A DNA stretch of 64,000 bases from Planctomycetota bacterium (GTDB lineage Bacteria; Planctomycetota; UBA1135; GCA-002686595): positions 1 through 64,000 of the forward strand of contig CANKOY010000009.1 of NCBI GenBank assembly GCA_947484275.1, written 5' to 3'. The position numbers and the translations under genes were made by a program. Positions within the stretch are counted from its first letter, which is position 1; the number at the start of each line of letters is the position of its first letter. Below, piece by piece: positions 26,331-34,995 of the stretch. A model generated the notes under the pieces. The model made no database searches, was not told where the DNA came from, and was given only the letters and a program-made list of their open reading frames with translations.

Positions 26331-28262
26331 ATGCAGCTGCGTTCGAAGGTCGTCCTGATCCTGTCCTCGGTCGTCGTGCTCTATGCCGTGGTGGATCACG
26401 CCATGCAACGGGTGCTGATCTCGCCGAGCTTCGGCGAACTGGAGCGCGAAGAGGCGCAGCAGGACCTGCAGCGCACAGTCGAGGCAATTTCCAGCGAGGT
26501 CCAACATCTGGACCAACGCTGTTTCGATTGGGCCGCCTGGGACGACACGTATCAATTCGTCGAGACCGGAGACGCGGCGTACATCAAGTCCAACTTGGGC
26601 CGCACCGCCGTGCTGCGCGATCACGTCGACTTCCTCGTGATCTGCAAGCCCGGCGGTGAGGTGGTCTGGTCCGACATCCACTCGCCCGGTGGGGGACCGC
26701 GGCTTGCGATGCGCGAGTTTCCCACCGAGCGCCTCTCGAGTTCGCACCCGCTGCTGGCGGAAAACACCAAGCTCGGCCGAAACGACTCGCCCGAAGCGGG
26801 CCGAGCATCGGGACTGGTCATGAGCGAGCACGGGCCGATGCTGATCGCCTCGCGCCCGATCCTGACCAGCCAGGGGGCGGGACCGGCGCGCGGCACCGTG
26901 ATCATGGGGCGCTTCCTGGGCCCCGAGATGATTGCGGAACTGGCCGCGCAGACCAGCGTGCAGTTCGAAGTTTGGCCCCTGGAGGGCAACACGATTCCCG
27001 CGAAGGAGCGCGAGTTGCTCGACGAGATCACCGCTTCGCCCGTTCCGGTCATCCGCGCGCGCGACAAGGACTTCCTCGACGTCTACGCCACTAAGGACGA
27101 CATCCAAAAGGCGCCGGCACTGCTGATCCGCGCCAGCGTCGATCGCGCAATTTCAGCCCGCGGCGCAACTTCGATTCGCTACGCGCTGATTTCGACCATT
27201 GCCGCAGGCCTGTTGCTGCTATTGGTGCTGCTCAGCGTGCTGCAGAAGACGGTGCTCAAGCCGATCGCGCTCTTGACCCAGCACGCCGTGGAAACGGGCC
27301 GGAACGAGAACGCGACCGCGAAGCTCGCGCTGAAACGCGACGACGAGATCGGAATCCTCTCGCGCGAGTTCGATGACATGCTGGAGAAGCTCGCGCAGTC
27401 GCGGGCCGCGGTCGTGGAGGTGGCGCGAGCCGCAGGCAAGTCCGAGATTGCCACAGGAATTCTGCACAACGTCGGCAACGTCCTTAACACCGTGAACGTC
27501 TCGGCAACGCTCGTGGCCGACCGAGTCAAGAATTCGCGCGTCAGCAAACTGCAGCGCCTGGCCAGCGTCGTCGAGCAGCAGGCGGACAACTTGGGCGCGT
27601 TCATCTCCCAGGATCCCAAGGGCAAGCACTTCGGGCCCTACCTGACCGAACTTTCGCGCCTGATGACCACGGATCAGGAGACCATCGCCCGGGAAGTGGA
27701 CGTGCTCAATTCAGGGATCGAACACATTCGCCAACTGGTGGATTCGCAGCAGGCCTACGCGCGCCGCTCGGAATTGCGCGAGCCGACCCAAGTCACCGCG
27801 CTGATCGATTCAGCGCTGAAAATCAGCGAACAGGCCCTGGTGGATTGCCGCGCGACCGAGGTCGTGCGCCAGTACGAGGACATTCCCCCGCTGCCGCTGG
27901 ACAAGCACAAGTTGCTCGAGATCCTGGTCAATCTGTGCAAGAACGCGCGCGAGAGCCTGCAGCGCAGCCAGTGCGCGGCGCCGCGGCTCGTGGTTTCGCT
28001 GCGGCGCACGGATGACGCGGACGGGAACGAACGCATCGCCATCTCCATCGCCGACAACGGCGAGGGCATCGGGAAAGCTGGACTGGTGAAGATCTTCCAA
28101 CACGGCTTCACGACCCACAAGGAAGGCCACGGCTTCGGACTTCACGGCGCAGCGAACTCGGCCACGGAAATGGGCGGGAAGCTCAGCGCCCGAAGCGACG
28201 GGCCGGGCCACGGCGCGACTTTCACACTCGAGTTGAATCTCGAATCTCTCACTGCCGCATGA
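26331..28262 (+). CDS. CHASE4-type sensor histidine kinase
   Basis: 643 aa. TM1 lies at about 7-24 and the CHASE4-type sensor domain at about 35-280 (RCFDWAAWDDTYQFVETGD is its signature W-D motif). TM2 follows near 285-305 and HAMP to about 360. The dimerisation/phosphoacceptor region carries His379 in GILHNVGNVLNT, and the C-terminal HATPase has N box NLCKNARESL, G1 DNGEGIG and G2 HGFGLHGA. The HNVGN-type H box is a recognised variant. It should sense an extracytoplasmic ligand and phosphorylate a receiver, most simply the next gene, whose start overlaps its stop (ATGA). Confidence 0.88.
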   Translation: MQLRSKVVLILSSVVVLYAVVDHAMQRVLISPSFGELEREEAQQDLQRTVEAISSEVQHLDQRCFDWAAWDDTYQFVETGDAAYIKSNLGRTAVLRDHVDFLVICKPGGEVVWSDIHSPGGGPRLAMREFPTERLSSSHPLLAENTKLGRNDSPEAGRASGLVMSEHGPMLIASRPILTSQGAGPARGTVIMGRFLGPEMIAELAAQTSVQFEVWPLEGNTIPAKERELLDEITASPVPVIRARDKDFLDVYATKDDIQKAPALLIRASVDRAISARGATSIRYALISTIAAGLLLLLVLLSVLQKTVLKPIALLTQHAVETGRNENATAKLALKRDDEIGILSREFDDMLEKLAQSRAAVVEVARAAGKSEIATGILHNVGNVLNTVNVSATLVADRVKNSRVSKLQRLASVVEQQADNLGAFISQDPKGKHFGPYLTELSRLMTTDQETIAREVDVLNSGIEHIRQLVDSQQAYARRSELREPTQVTALIDSALKISEQALVDCRATEVVRQYEDIPPLPLDKHKLLEILVNLCKNARESLQRSQCAAPRLVVSLRRTDDADGNERIAISIADNGEGIGKAGLVKIFQHGFTTHKEGHGFGLHGAANSATEMGGKLSARSDGPGHGATFTLELNLESLTAA

Positions 28263-29626
28263 GCGCGAACATGGAATACAAGCCCAACCGCAGGATCCTC
28301 GTGATCGACGACAACCTCGCGATCCACGAAGACTTCCGCAAGACGTTGATCGACCCCGCGGGAGCTTCGACGGAATTCGTCGACGCGGAAGCGGCGTTGT
28401 TCGACGACGCGCCCACGGCCGCGCCCGCAAACGCGCCGGCCCAGGAGTACGAACTCGATTTCGCGGCCCAGGGCCGCGAGGGCTTCGACAAGGTGCGCGC
28501 GGCATTCGACCGCGGCGAGCCCTATGCCCTGACCTTTGTCGACGTGCGCATGCCGCCGGGTTGGGACGGGGTCGACACGATTGCGAAGTTGTGGACGATC
28601 GACGCTTCGCTGCAGGCGGTGATTTGCACGGCGTTCGCCGACTACTCCTGGCAGGACATGATCGCCAAGCTTGGCCGCACCGACAGATTGCTGATCCTCA
28701 AGAAGCCCTTCGACCCGATCGAAGTGCGGCAGTTGGCCAGCGCCCTGACCGAGAAGTGGAACACGTCGCGTCGCGAGAAGATGGCCCTGGACTCCGCGCT
28801 GGCCTCGGAACTGGAAGCCCGCGCCTACGCGTCGTCGCTGGAGACCGTCAACCGCGCGCTTGAGACTTCGCGTCAGGCGGCCGAGGCGCAATCGCAGACC
28901 AAGTCGAGGTTGCTCTTGAGAATGGCGCGGAATCTGTACTCGCCCATGGACGCGATTTTTGAGGCAGCAGACAAGGTCCGCCACGCAAACGAGTCCGACG
29001 AGTCCGCCTGGCTCTCGAATCTTGGCGAACTGTGCCGCGACGGCGGCGGTTTGCGCCGCAGTCTTCAGGACGTACTTGACCTGTCAGAGATGGAGGCGGG
29101 CAGTCTGTCCCTCGAACGCGCGAGCTTCTCGCCCCGTGAAGCTGCCAAGCAAGTCATCGAACAGTGTCGGGAAGGCGCGGCGGCTCGGAGTCTCGCGTTG
29201 GAGCTCGAGTGCGCGAGCAATGTCCCCGCCCTCGTCAGCAGCGACCTTGCTCGCGTCAAGCAGATCCTCGGTCACTTGCTCGACAACGCGATCGAGCACA
29301 CTCCGGCCCACGGATTCGTGCGCATGATCGTCAAGACGTCCAAGGCCTCAGGTTGGCCCGAGCCCATGTTGTGCTTCGAGGTCATCGACTCCGGCGCCGG
29401 CCTGACGCGCGACCAGGAAGGCATGCTGTTCGAGCCCTTCTGCCATACCGGCGACGGTGATTCCTCGCTGCCCGGGCACTTCGGCCTGGGGCTCTCGGTG
29501 TCCAAGCGCCTCGCCCAGCGCCTCGGCGGGGATCTGACCGTTGAGGCCGCCGGAAACACGGGCTGTCGTTTCGTGCTGACGCTCAAGGCCTCGGTCGAGA
29601 GCCCGGGCGTCGCCCCGCAGCAGTAA
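28259..29626 (+). CDS. Receiver domain fused to HisKA/HATPase lacking the phospho-acceptor histidine
   Basis: 455 aa. The N-terminal receiver (residues ~10-150) has the acidic pair in VIDDN, phospho-acceptor Asp95 in FVDVRMPPGWDG, and conserved Lys in ILKKPFDP. A coiled linker (EARAYASSLETVNRALETSR) leads to a HisKA-like region where the usual M-S-H-E-[IL]-R-T-P reads MARNLYSP, with Arg224 replacing His. The HATPase domain keeps N (LLDNAIEHT), G1 (DSGAGL), F (LFEPF) and G2 (GLGLSVSKRL) boxes. It therefore looks able to bind ATP but not to autophosphorylate on the canonical His. Phosphate probably comes from the upstream kinase, whose gene it overlaps. Confidence 0.85.
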   Translation: MSANMEYKPNRRILVIDDNLAIHEDFRKTLIDPAGASTEFVDAEAALFDDAPTAAPANAPAQEYELDFAAQGREGFDKVRAAFDRGEPYALTFVDVRMPPGWDGVDTIAKLWTIDASLQAVICTAFADYSWQDMIAKLGRTDRLLILKKPFDPIEVRQLASALTEKWNTSRREKMALDSALASELEARAYASSLETVNRALETSRQAAEAQSQTKSRLLLRMARNLYSPMDAIFEAADKVRHANESDESAWLSNLGELCRDGGGLRRSLQDVLDLSEMEAGSLSLERASFSPREAAKQVIEQCREGAAARSLALELECASNVPALVSSDLARVKQILGHLLDNAIEHTPAHGFVRMIVKTSKASGWPEPMLCFEVIDSGAGLTRDQEGMLFEPFCHTGDGDSSLPGHFGLGLSVSKRLAQRLGGDLTVEAAGNTGCRFVLTLKASVESPGVAPQQ

Positions 29627-29632
29627 CGAGTT

Positions 29633-31390
29633 TCAGGCCGCGAATGCTGCAGGAACCGAGCCCCGCAGCAGCGCGGCCATGGCCACGGCTGACACGGGTC
29701 GACTGATCAGGTAGCCCTGGATCTCGTCGCACTGCAGGATGCGCAGCAGCGCCAATTGACTGCGGGTTTCCACGCCCTCGGCCACCACGCGCAGTTTCAT
29801 GCTCCGAGACATGAGGATGATCGCGGTGACCAACGCAGCGTCGTCGCTGCGGGTGGTCATTTCGCGCACGAAGGATTGATCGATCTTGATTGCATCGATT
29901 GGGAAGCGCTTGAGATAGCTGAGCGACGAGTAACCGGTGCCGAAGTCGTCGATCGACAGGTGCAGGCCCAGATCCTTGAAGCGTTGGAGCAGCGCCACTG
30001 CGGATTCCGCGTCGCGCATCAACAGGCTCTCGGTGATCTCAAACTCGAGCCAGCGCGGGTCGAGGCCGGTGGAATCAAGAATGGCCACCACGGAGTCGTA
30101 GAGATCCCGTTGACGGAATTGCACCGACGACAGATTGACCGCCATGCGGATCGGCGGAATGCCGGCCACCTGCCAGCGACGATTCTGTTCGCAAGCCGTG
30201 GCCAGGATCCACTCGCCGATGGGGATGATCAGTCCGGTCTCCTCGGTCAGGGGAATGAAGTCGAGCGGCGAAACACGCCCGAGTTCGGGGTGATTCCAGC
30301 GCACCAGGGCCTCGACACCGACGATCTGCCCGGACTTGATGTCGACGCGCGGTTGGTAGTCGAGTTCCAGTTCGTTGCGCTCCAGCGCGCGCCGCAGCCC
30401 AAGTTCCAGGGCCAGCCGACGGGAGGCCTTGGCCTCGAGCTCGTGCCTGTAGAACAGCCAGTTGTTCCGGCCTTCCTGGTTGGCGCAGTAGGCCGCCTGT
30501 TCCGCGGCCTTGAGCAGCGCTTCGGCGGAGAGTTCGACGTCGGGATAGCAAGCGATGCCGATGCTGACCCCGAGGATCGTTTCCTGTTCCCCGACTTGGA
30601 ATGGCACGGCCATTAGGTCGAGAATTCGCTGACTGATGCGCGAGAGATCGCTGGTTTCGCGCGCGTCGCGGATCAGCACGCAAAATTCGTCCCCGCGCAG
30701 GCGCGCGACGCTGACGCCGTCGCGATCGAGGCCCAGACTGGCGAGGAGGTCGCCGTCGCGAATCCCGATCCGCAGGCGGCGTGCCACGTCCAGCAACAGG
30801 CGCTCGCATTGCGCTCCATCGAGGCTCGCCGTGAGCGCCTTGAAGCGGTGCAGGTCGATGCACAGGACTGCCGTGCGCCGCTCCGACTTCTTAGAGCGCT
30901 CCATACACTCGCGCAGGTCCGCGAGAAGTTGGGCTGGCCCCACAATCGAATTTGCATCGCGCAGGTCGGCTGCGAGCGTTCCGTGGGCGCGCAGGACAAA
31001 GCGCATGCGCTGCGCGATCTCTGAGCCAGCGATCTGCGAGCCAGCTGGGGGCTGCACAATGAAGTCCGCTGCGCCAGCGTCGTAGGCGCGCTGCATTCCG
31101 CGGGCGTCCATGCCGTCGATGAGCAGGACGATTGGCGTGTGACGTTGGGCACAAGCGCCGCCGAGCAGCCCGCAGACGCGGACCGGATCGGGCTCCGAGG
31201 GAAGCGATCCAGCGATGACGAGGGCGGGTTCGAGGCGCTCCAACGCGTCCACGCAGGCTTCGAGGTCCGCAGCCTCTGCCACTCTCAGACCGCCGCGTTC
31301 GAGGGCGGCGCGAAGCTCGAGCCGCGCGCGGGCAGCGCCGATTCCGAGCAACACGAGGGGTGCTTCGCGCTGGGGGGATTCCAGTTGCAT
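29633..31390 (-). CDS. Receiver-like / degenerate GGDEF / EAL protein (probable c-di-GMP phosphodiesterase)
   Basis: 585 aa. Residues 10-130 form a receiver-like domain. A GGDEF domain at about 155-315 follows, with the signature reading RLRGDEF (first Gly replaced by Arg), so cyclase activity is doubtful. An EAL domain at about 330-575 keeps VEALVRW, MAVNLSSVQF, FEITESLLM, IDDFGTGYSSLSYL, IKIDQSFV and AEGVET. These residues bind substrate and metals, so c-di-GMP hydrolysis is likely. It is convergent with the signalling operon at 25850-29626 and ends 7 bp from it, suggesting a functional neighbourhood. Confidence 0.88.
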   Translation of the reverse strand: MQLESPQREAPLVLLGIGAARARLELRAALERGGLRVAEAADLEACVDALERLEPALVIAGSLPSEPDPVRVCGLLGGACAQRHTPIVLLIDGMDARGMQRAYDAGAADFIVQPPAGSQIAGSEIAQRMRFVLRAHGTLAADLRDANSIVGPAQLLADLRECMERSKKSERRTAVLCIDLHRFKALTASLDGAQCERLLLDVARRLRIGIRDGDLLASLGLDRDGVSVARLRGDEFCVLIRDARETSDLSRISQRILDLMAVPFQVGEQETILGVSIGIACYPDVELSAEALLKAAEQAAYCANQEGRNNWLFYRHELEAKASRRLALELGLRRALERNELELDYQPRVDIKSGQIVGVEALVRWNHPELGRVSPLDFIPLTEETGLIIPIGEWILATACEQNRRWQVAGIPPIRMAVNLSSVQFRQRDLYDSVVAILDSTGLDPRWLEFEITESLLMRDAESAVALLQRFKDLGLHLSIDDFGTGYSSLSYLKRFPIDAIKIDQSFVREMTTRSDDAALVTAIILMSRSMKLRVVAEGVETRSQLALLRILQCDEIQGYLISRPVSAVAMAALLRGSVPAAFAA

Positions 31391-31606
31391 TCGACAGGCT
31401 CGCGAGGGGTCGACCGGGCCTGAATGGGGCTCTTCGACCGCCCGGGGTGGGATTCTGAAACGGCCGAGATCTGGGCTTCCGCAGTACGGCTTCCGCCCCC
31501 CCCCGAGGGCCAGGAAACGGCTGTGCGCCGGACGAGGGCCCCCGGGCAGGAACGCGCCTAGACTAGGGGCCTTGTCCTCGCCGAATCAGCGGCGCCTGGA
31601 CCTGCG

Positions 31607-32905
31607 ATGGAACCCCACGAACTGCCACTGCGAACCCGCGGCCTTCCGCGCGTCGTGGTCCTCGGAGGGGGATTCGGCGGGCTCAGCGCGGCGCGCGCAT
31701 TGAAGCGCGCGAACGTCGACGTCGTGCTGATCGATCGGAACAACCATCACGTGTTCCAACCCCTGCTGTATCAGGTGGCCACGGCCGGCCTGTCGCCGGG
31801 CGACATCGCTTCGCCGATACGGCACATCCTACGGGGACAGCGAAACGTCCAGGTGGTCATGGCCGAGGCCCGGGCCATCGACGTCGAGAAAAAGCGCGTC
31901 ACTCTCGATGTGGGCGTGCTCTCCTACGACTTCCTGATCGTCGCCGCCGGTGCGACACACTCATACTTCGGGCATGACCACTGGGCGCCGTTCGCGCCGG
32001 GGCTGAAGACCCTGGAGGACGCGCTCGAGATTCGACAGCGCGTGTTGCTGGCCTTCGAGCGCGCCGAGCGCGCCGCAGATGCGCGCGAGCAAGCGCGACT
32101 CCTCACCTTCGCAATCATTGGCGCGGGACCGACCGGCGTTGAATTGGCCGGGACGTTGGCTGAGATCGCGCGCCACTCCCTGCGCCACGAGTTTCGTCGC
32201 ATTGAGCCCGCGTCCGCGCGGATTCTGCTGATCGAAGGCGGCCCAGCGCTGCTGTCGGCATTTCCCGAGGACCTGCGTCGCAAGGCGGAGCAGTCCTTGC
32301 GCGAACTCGGCGTCGAAGTCCGACTCGGGGCGCAGGTCAGCGAGATCACCTCCGGCATTGTGCGCGTCGGGGAGGAGCGTATTGAAGCGGCGACAATCCT
32401 GTGGGCCGCGGGCGTGTCCGCGGAACCCCTCGGCCGTTGCCTCGGCGCGCAGCAGGACCGCGCGGGGCGCGTGCTGGTGCGATCCGACCTGACGATTCCC
32501 GGCCGCAAGGATGTTTTCGTCGTCGGCGACAGCGCGGCTCTGCAAGTGAAAGGCCGCTGGCTGCCTGGCGTCGCCCAGGTCGCGATGCAACAGGCGCGCT
32601 GCGCGGCGGGCAATGTTCTGCGCACCCTGGCGGATCGCCCGACGAAGGAGTTCGCGTACCGAGACTACGGAAACCTGGCGACCATCGGTCGGGCGCGGGC
32701 CGTGGCCCAACTCGGTCGCGTGCGTTTCAGCGGCTACCCGGCCTGGTTGTTCTGGCTTCTCGTCCACCTCATGCAACTTGTTGGGTTTCGAAATCGCTTG
32801 GTCGTGCTCGTGCAGTGGGGCTTCTCCTACTTCACCTACCAGCGCGGCATGCGGCTGATCGCCACTGGCGCGCGCGCGGCCTCCAGAGCGGATGGGGTGC
32901 GGTAG
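31607..32905 (+). CDS. ndh: Type II NADH dehydrogenase (NDH-2)
   Basis: 432 aa. The N-terminal FAD-binding motif VVVLGGGFGGLSAARAL and the NAD-binding motif FAIIGAGPTGVELAGTLAEI near 170 define the two dinucleotide domains. AATILWAAGVSAEPLGR and FVVGDSAAL near 300 are typical of NDH-2, as is the N-terminal NNHHVFQPLLYQVATAGL segment. The C-terminal ~60 residues contain a hydrophobic stretch (GYPAWLFWLLVHLMQLVGF), the usual membrane association region. It oxidises NADH and reduces quinone without proton pumping. The gene stands alone, divergent from the EAL gene. Confidence 0.93.
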   Translation: MEPHELPLRTRGLPRVVVLGGGFGGLSAARALKRANVDVVLIDRNNHHVFQPLLYQVATAGLSPGDIASPIRHILRGQRNVQVVMAEARAIDVEKKRVTLDVGVLSYDFLIVAAGATHSYFGHDHWAPFAPGLKTLEDALEIRQRVLLAFERAERAADAREQARLLTFAIIGAGPTGVELAGTLAEIARHSLRHEFRRIEPASARILLIEGGPALLSAFPEDLRRKAEQSLRELGVEVRLGAQVSEITSGIVRVGEERIEAATILWAAGVSAEPLGRCLGAQQDRAGRVLVRSDLTIPGRKDVFVVGDSAALQVKGRWLPGVAQVAMQQARCAAGNVLRTLADRPTKEFAYRDYGNLATIGRARAVAQLGRVRFSGYPAWLFWLLVHLMQLVGFRNRLVVLVQWGFSYFTYQRGMRLIATGARAASRADGVR

Positions 32906-32940
32906 GCTTTCGCACTCGAGTTCCCTGACGAATCCACAAG

Positions 32941-33996
32941 ATGCACGCGTCGCTAGCCACCTTCCTGTTGCTCGGCCTGAATCTGCTCGCGGTCCAGTTG
33001 CCAGCGTCCGATCCCGCGGAGGCTGCATGGGCGGCTGCCATGGCGCTGAAGCAGCGCTCGTCCCACGAGGAAGCCGCCGCTTCGTTCGCAAAATTCAAAG
33101 TCGATTTTCCAGGGTCGCCGCGCGCCGTGGCGTGCACCGTGGAGGAAGGCGTCTGCTGGTTCGCGGCGGGTCGCGCTGTCCAGGTGTTCCATCAGACGAC
33201 GGCCGCCGCGCAGGAGCGCTTCGACCGCGCCCTGGGACTGTTCCGCAGCGTGGCCAGCGAACATGCCCAGGCTCCCGAGGCGCCGCGCGCGTTCTACATG
33301 CAGGGCTCTACGCACTTGTTCAGCGGCGAGCTTCAGGCGGCGGAGTTGGACTACTCGACCGTGATCGAGAAATACGCGGCCGATCGCACCTACTTCGGCA
33401 AGGCACTCGATCAACGTGCGCTGGTGCGCAGGCATCTCTTGCTCGTCCAACCAGCGATCCTCGACCTGCGGCGCTGGATCAAGGAGGTCGCGGAGCCTCC
33501 CGCGATGCTGGCGAAAATGAACGGCCAGCTGGCGCGGGCGCTGATGCTCGACCGTCCGGCGCCGGCGTACCAGGGCGATGTCTGGTTCAACGGCGATCCC
33601 GTGCCGTTGGAATCCCAGGCGGGCAACCTGTTGGCACTGTATTTCTTCGCCACCTGGTGCACGAACTGCGAAGCGGAGTTGCCCTACCTGCAGGAACTGG
33701 AGCGACGGTATGGGCCCCAGGGCCTGCGCGTCCTGGGCGTCGTCAACCGCGAGAAGGAACAGACGCCCGAAATTGTGCGCGCTTACCTGGCTGAGAAGCA
33801 CATTTCCTTTTCGGTGCTGCAGGACGGAGGCGCCACCAGCCAGAAGTACAGGGTTGGGACGATTCCCATGCTCGCGCTCATCGATCGCCGCGGCGTGCTG
33901 CGCTGGTGCGACAATCCGTCGGTTCTGCCCAAGGCGACGCTCGAGCGGCTCGTGAACGAGGGCTCGTCGCTCGGGGACAAGGGCGGCGCGAAGTAG
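32941..33996 (+). CDS. Exported TPR-like / TlpA-type thioredoxin-fold protein
   Basis: 351 aa with a signal peptide (LATFLLLGLNLLAVQLPA). Residues 25-200 are helical, TPR-like (AFYMQGSTHLFSGELQAAEL). The C-terminal ~150 residues are a thioredoxin fold with the active site WCTNC, cis-Pro region VGTIPMLALIDRRG and typical strand order, as in TlpA/ResA. It is predicted to act outside the cytoplasm as a thiol-disulfide oxidoreductase. It begins 35 bp after ndh on the same strand. Confidence 0.87.
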   Translation: MHASLATFLLLGLNLLAVQLPASDPAEAAWAAAMALKQRSSHEEAAASFAKFKVDFPGSPRAVACTVEEGVCWFAAGRAVQVFHQTTAAAQERFDRALGLFRSVASEHAQAPEAPRAFYMQGSTHLFSGELQAAELDYSTVIEKYAADRTYFGKALDQRALVRRHLLLVQPAILDLRRWIKEVAEPPAMLAKMNGQLARALMLDRPAPAYQGDVWFNGDPVPLESQAGNLLALYFFATWCTNCEAELPYLQELERRYGPQGLRVLGVVNREKEQTPEIVRAYLAEKHISFSVLQDGGATSQKYRVGTIPMLALIDRRGVLRWCDNPSVLPKATLERLVNEGSSLGDKGGAK

Positions 33997-34081
33997 GGCG
34001 GAGGTGCACAGGGTTGGCGCGAATCGCTAGGCTCTCCCCGTCCCTCGCTGTCCGAAGCCCCTTGCCACGGAGTTCTCGTCC

Positions 34082-34456
34082 ATGGATTCGAAATCGATTC
34101 CGCAGTTTCGCAATGATCCGGTCCTCGTGCTGATCCTGGGTTTCCTGACCTGTGGCCTTTACATGATCTACTGGAACATCAAGGCCGCTTAGGTGCTCAA
34201 CGCGGTGGCCGGACGCGAGGTCATTTCGACGCCGGTGGCGGTGATCGCCGGCTGCTGCATGCCGGTGGGCCTCTACTACTACTACATGGCCGGGCAGGCT
34301 CTCGTGGAACTGGGCCGCGTGCTGGGGCGCGAGGAGGCGCTGCGGAACAAGGGCACGTTGCTGGTCGTCCTTGGATTCTTCGTCTCTCCAGTGTCTGCCA
34401 TGATCGTGCAGGGCCACCTGAACGAGTTGTATGACGCACAGCAGAATCAAGCCTGA
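34082..34456 (+). pseudogene. DUF4234-type membrane protein interrupted by one amber codon
   Basis: From ATG 34082 the frame encodes PVLVLILGFLTCGLYMIYWNIKAA, then TAG at 34190-34192. It continues in the same frame for 87 codons with GCCMPVGLYYYYMAGQALVEL and a third hydrophobic helix (LLVVLGFFVSPVSAMIV). The paired LGFLTCGLYMIYW / CCMPVGLYYYYM segments are the DUF4234 layout, so this is one 124-aa gene with a single nonsense codon (GAG, AAG or CAG to TAG would do it). A GTG directly after the TAG could start a shortened protein. TAG is used as a normal stop in this window; decay or a base error is the likely cause. Confidence 0.7.
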
Positions 34457-34928
34457 GCAGGGGCTCGACCGCCGCGCGATCCGATTCCGCCTTGCCGCGA
34501 TTTCGGTCGTGGCTGCGACGCTCGTTGCGAGCTTCCTCTACGCGCCCTGGGTGAGCGACGGGCCGGTCATGTGCGTGTCGCGCCTGATGGTCGGGATCCC
34601 ATGCCCGTCTTGCGGCTTGACGCGCTCGTTCTGCGCCATGTCCCACGGCGCAGTGGGGGAAGCGTTTCAATTCCACGCCTTCGGGCCTTTGCTCTTCGGG
34701 CTGTGCGCACTGGCGATTCCGATCATGGCCGCAGAGCTCTGGCGCGGCCGTCGTTTCGAGCTTGTGGCCAAGTACGCCTTCTCCTCGCGCGCCGCATGGT
34801 CCCTGGCGATCCTGTTCGCGGGCTACCACATCACGCGACTAGTGCTCGAGGGCTCGTCCGGTGAGCTGCTGGCGTCGATGCAGCACTCCGTTTGCGGCGA
34901 CTTGTGGGGCGAGCTATCGCGCCGGTGA
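34431..34928 (+). CDS. DUF2752 family membrane protein
   Basis: 165 aa, overlapping the end of the DUF4234 gene by 26 nt. It has three hydrophobic helices and the DUF2752 signature GIPCPSCGLTRSFCAMSHG near residue 55, with the CPxCGLTRS core and the following small-residue/Gly helix. Function is unknown; DUF2752 and DUF4234 genes often occur together, consistent with a membrane-associated pair. Confidence 0.88.
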   Translation: MTHSRIKPEQGLDRRAIRFRLAAISVVAATLVASFLYAPWVSDGPVMCVSRLMVGIPCPSCGLTRSFCAMSHGAVGEAFQFHAFGPLLFGLCALAIPIMAAELWRGRRFELVAKYAFSSRAAWSLAILFAGYHITRLVLEGSSGELLASMQHSVCGDLWGELSRR

Positions 34929-34995
34929 TGGTGCCCGTCGACGCTGCCCCGGGCACCTCTCGGGATTGAATCCTCCGTCGCTAGTCGTGGCACCG

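Noticed and set aside
34082-34456. In-frame TAG as a pyrrolysine codon
   Set aside because: The family has no known Pyl, TAG ends ordinary genes here (for example 13755, 33996), and a second TAG interruption lies in a signal peptide.
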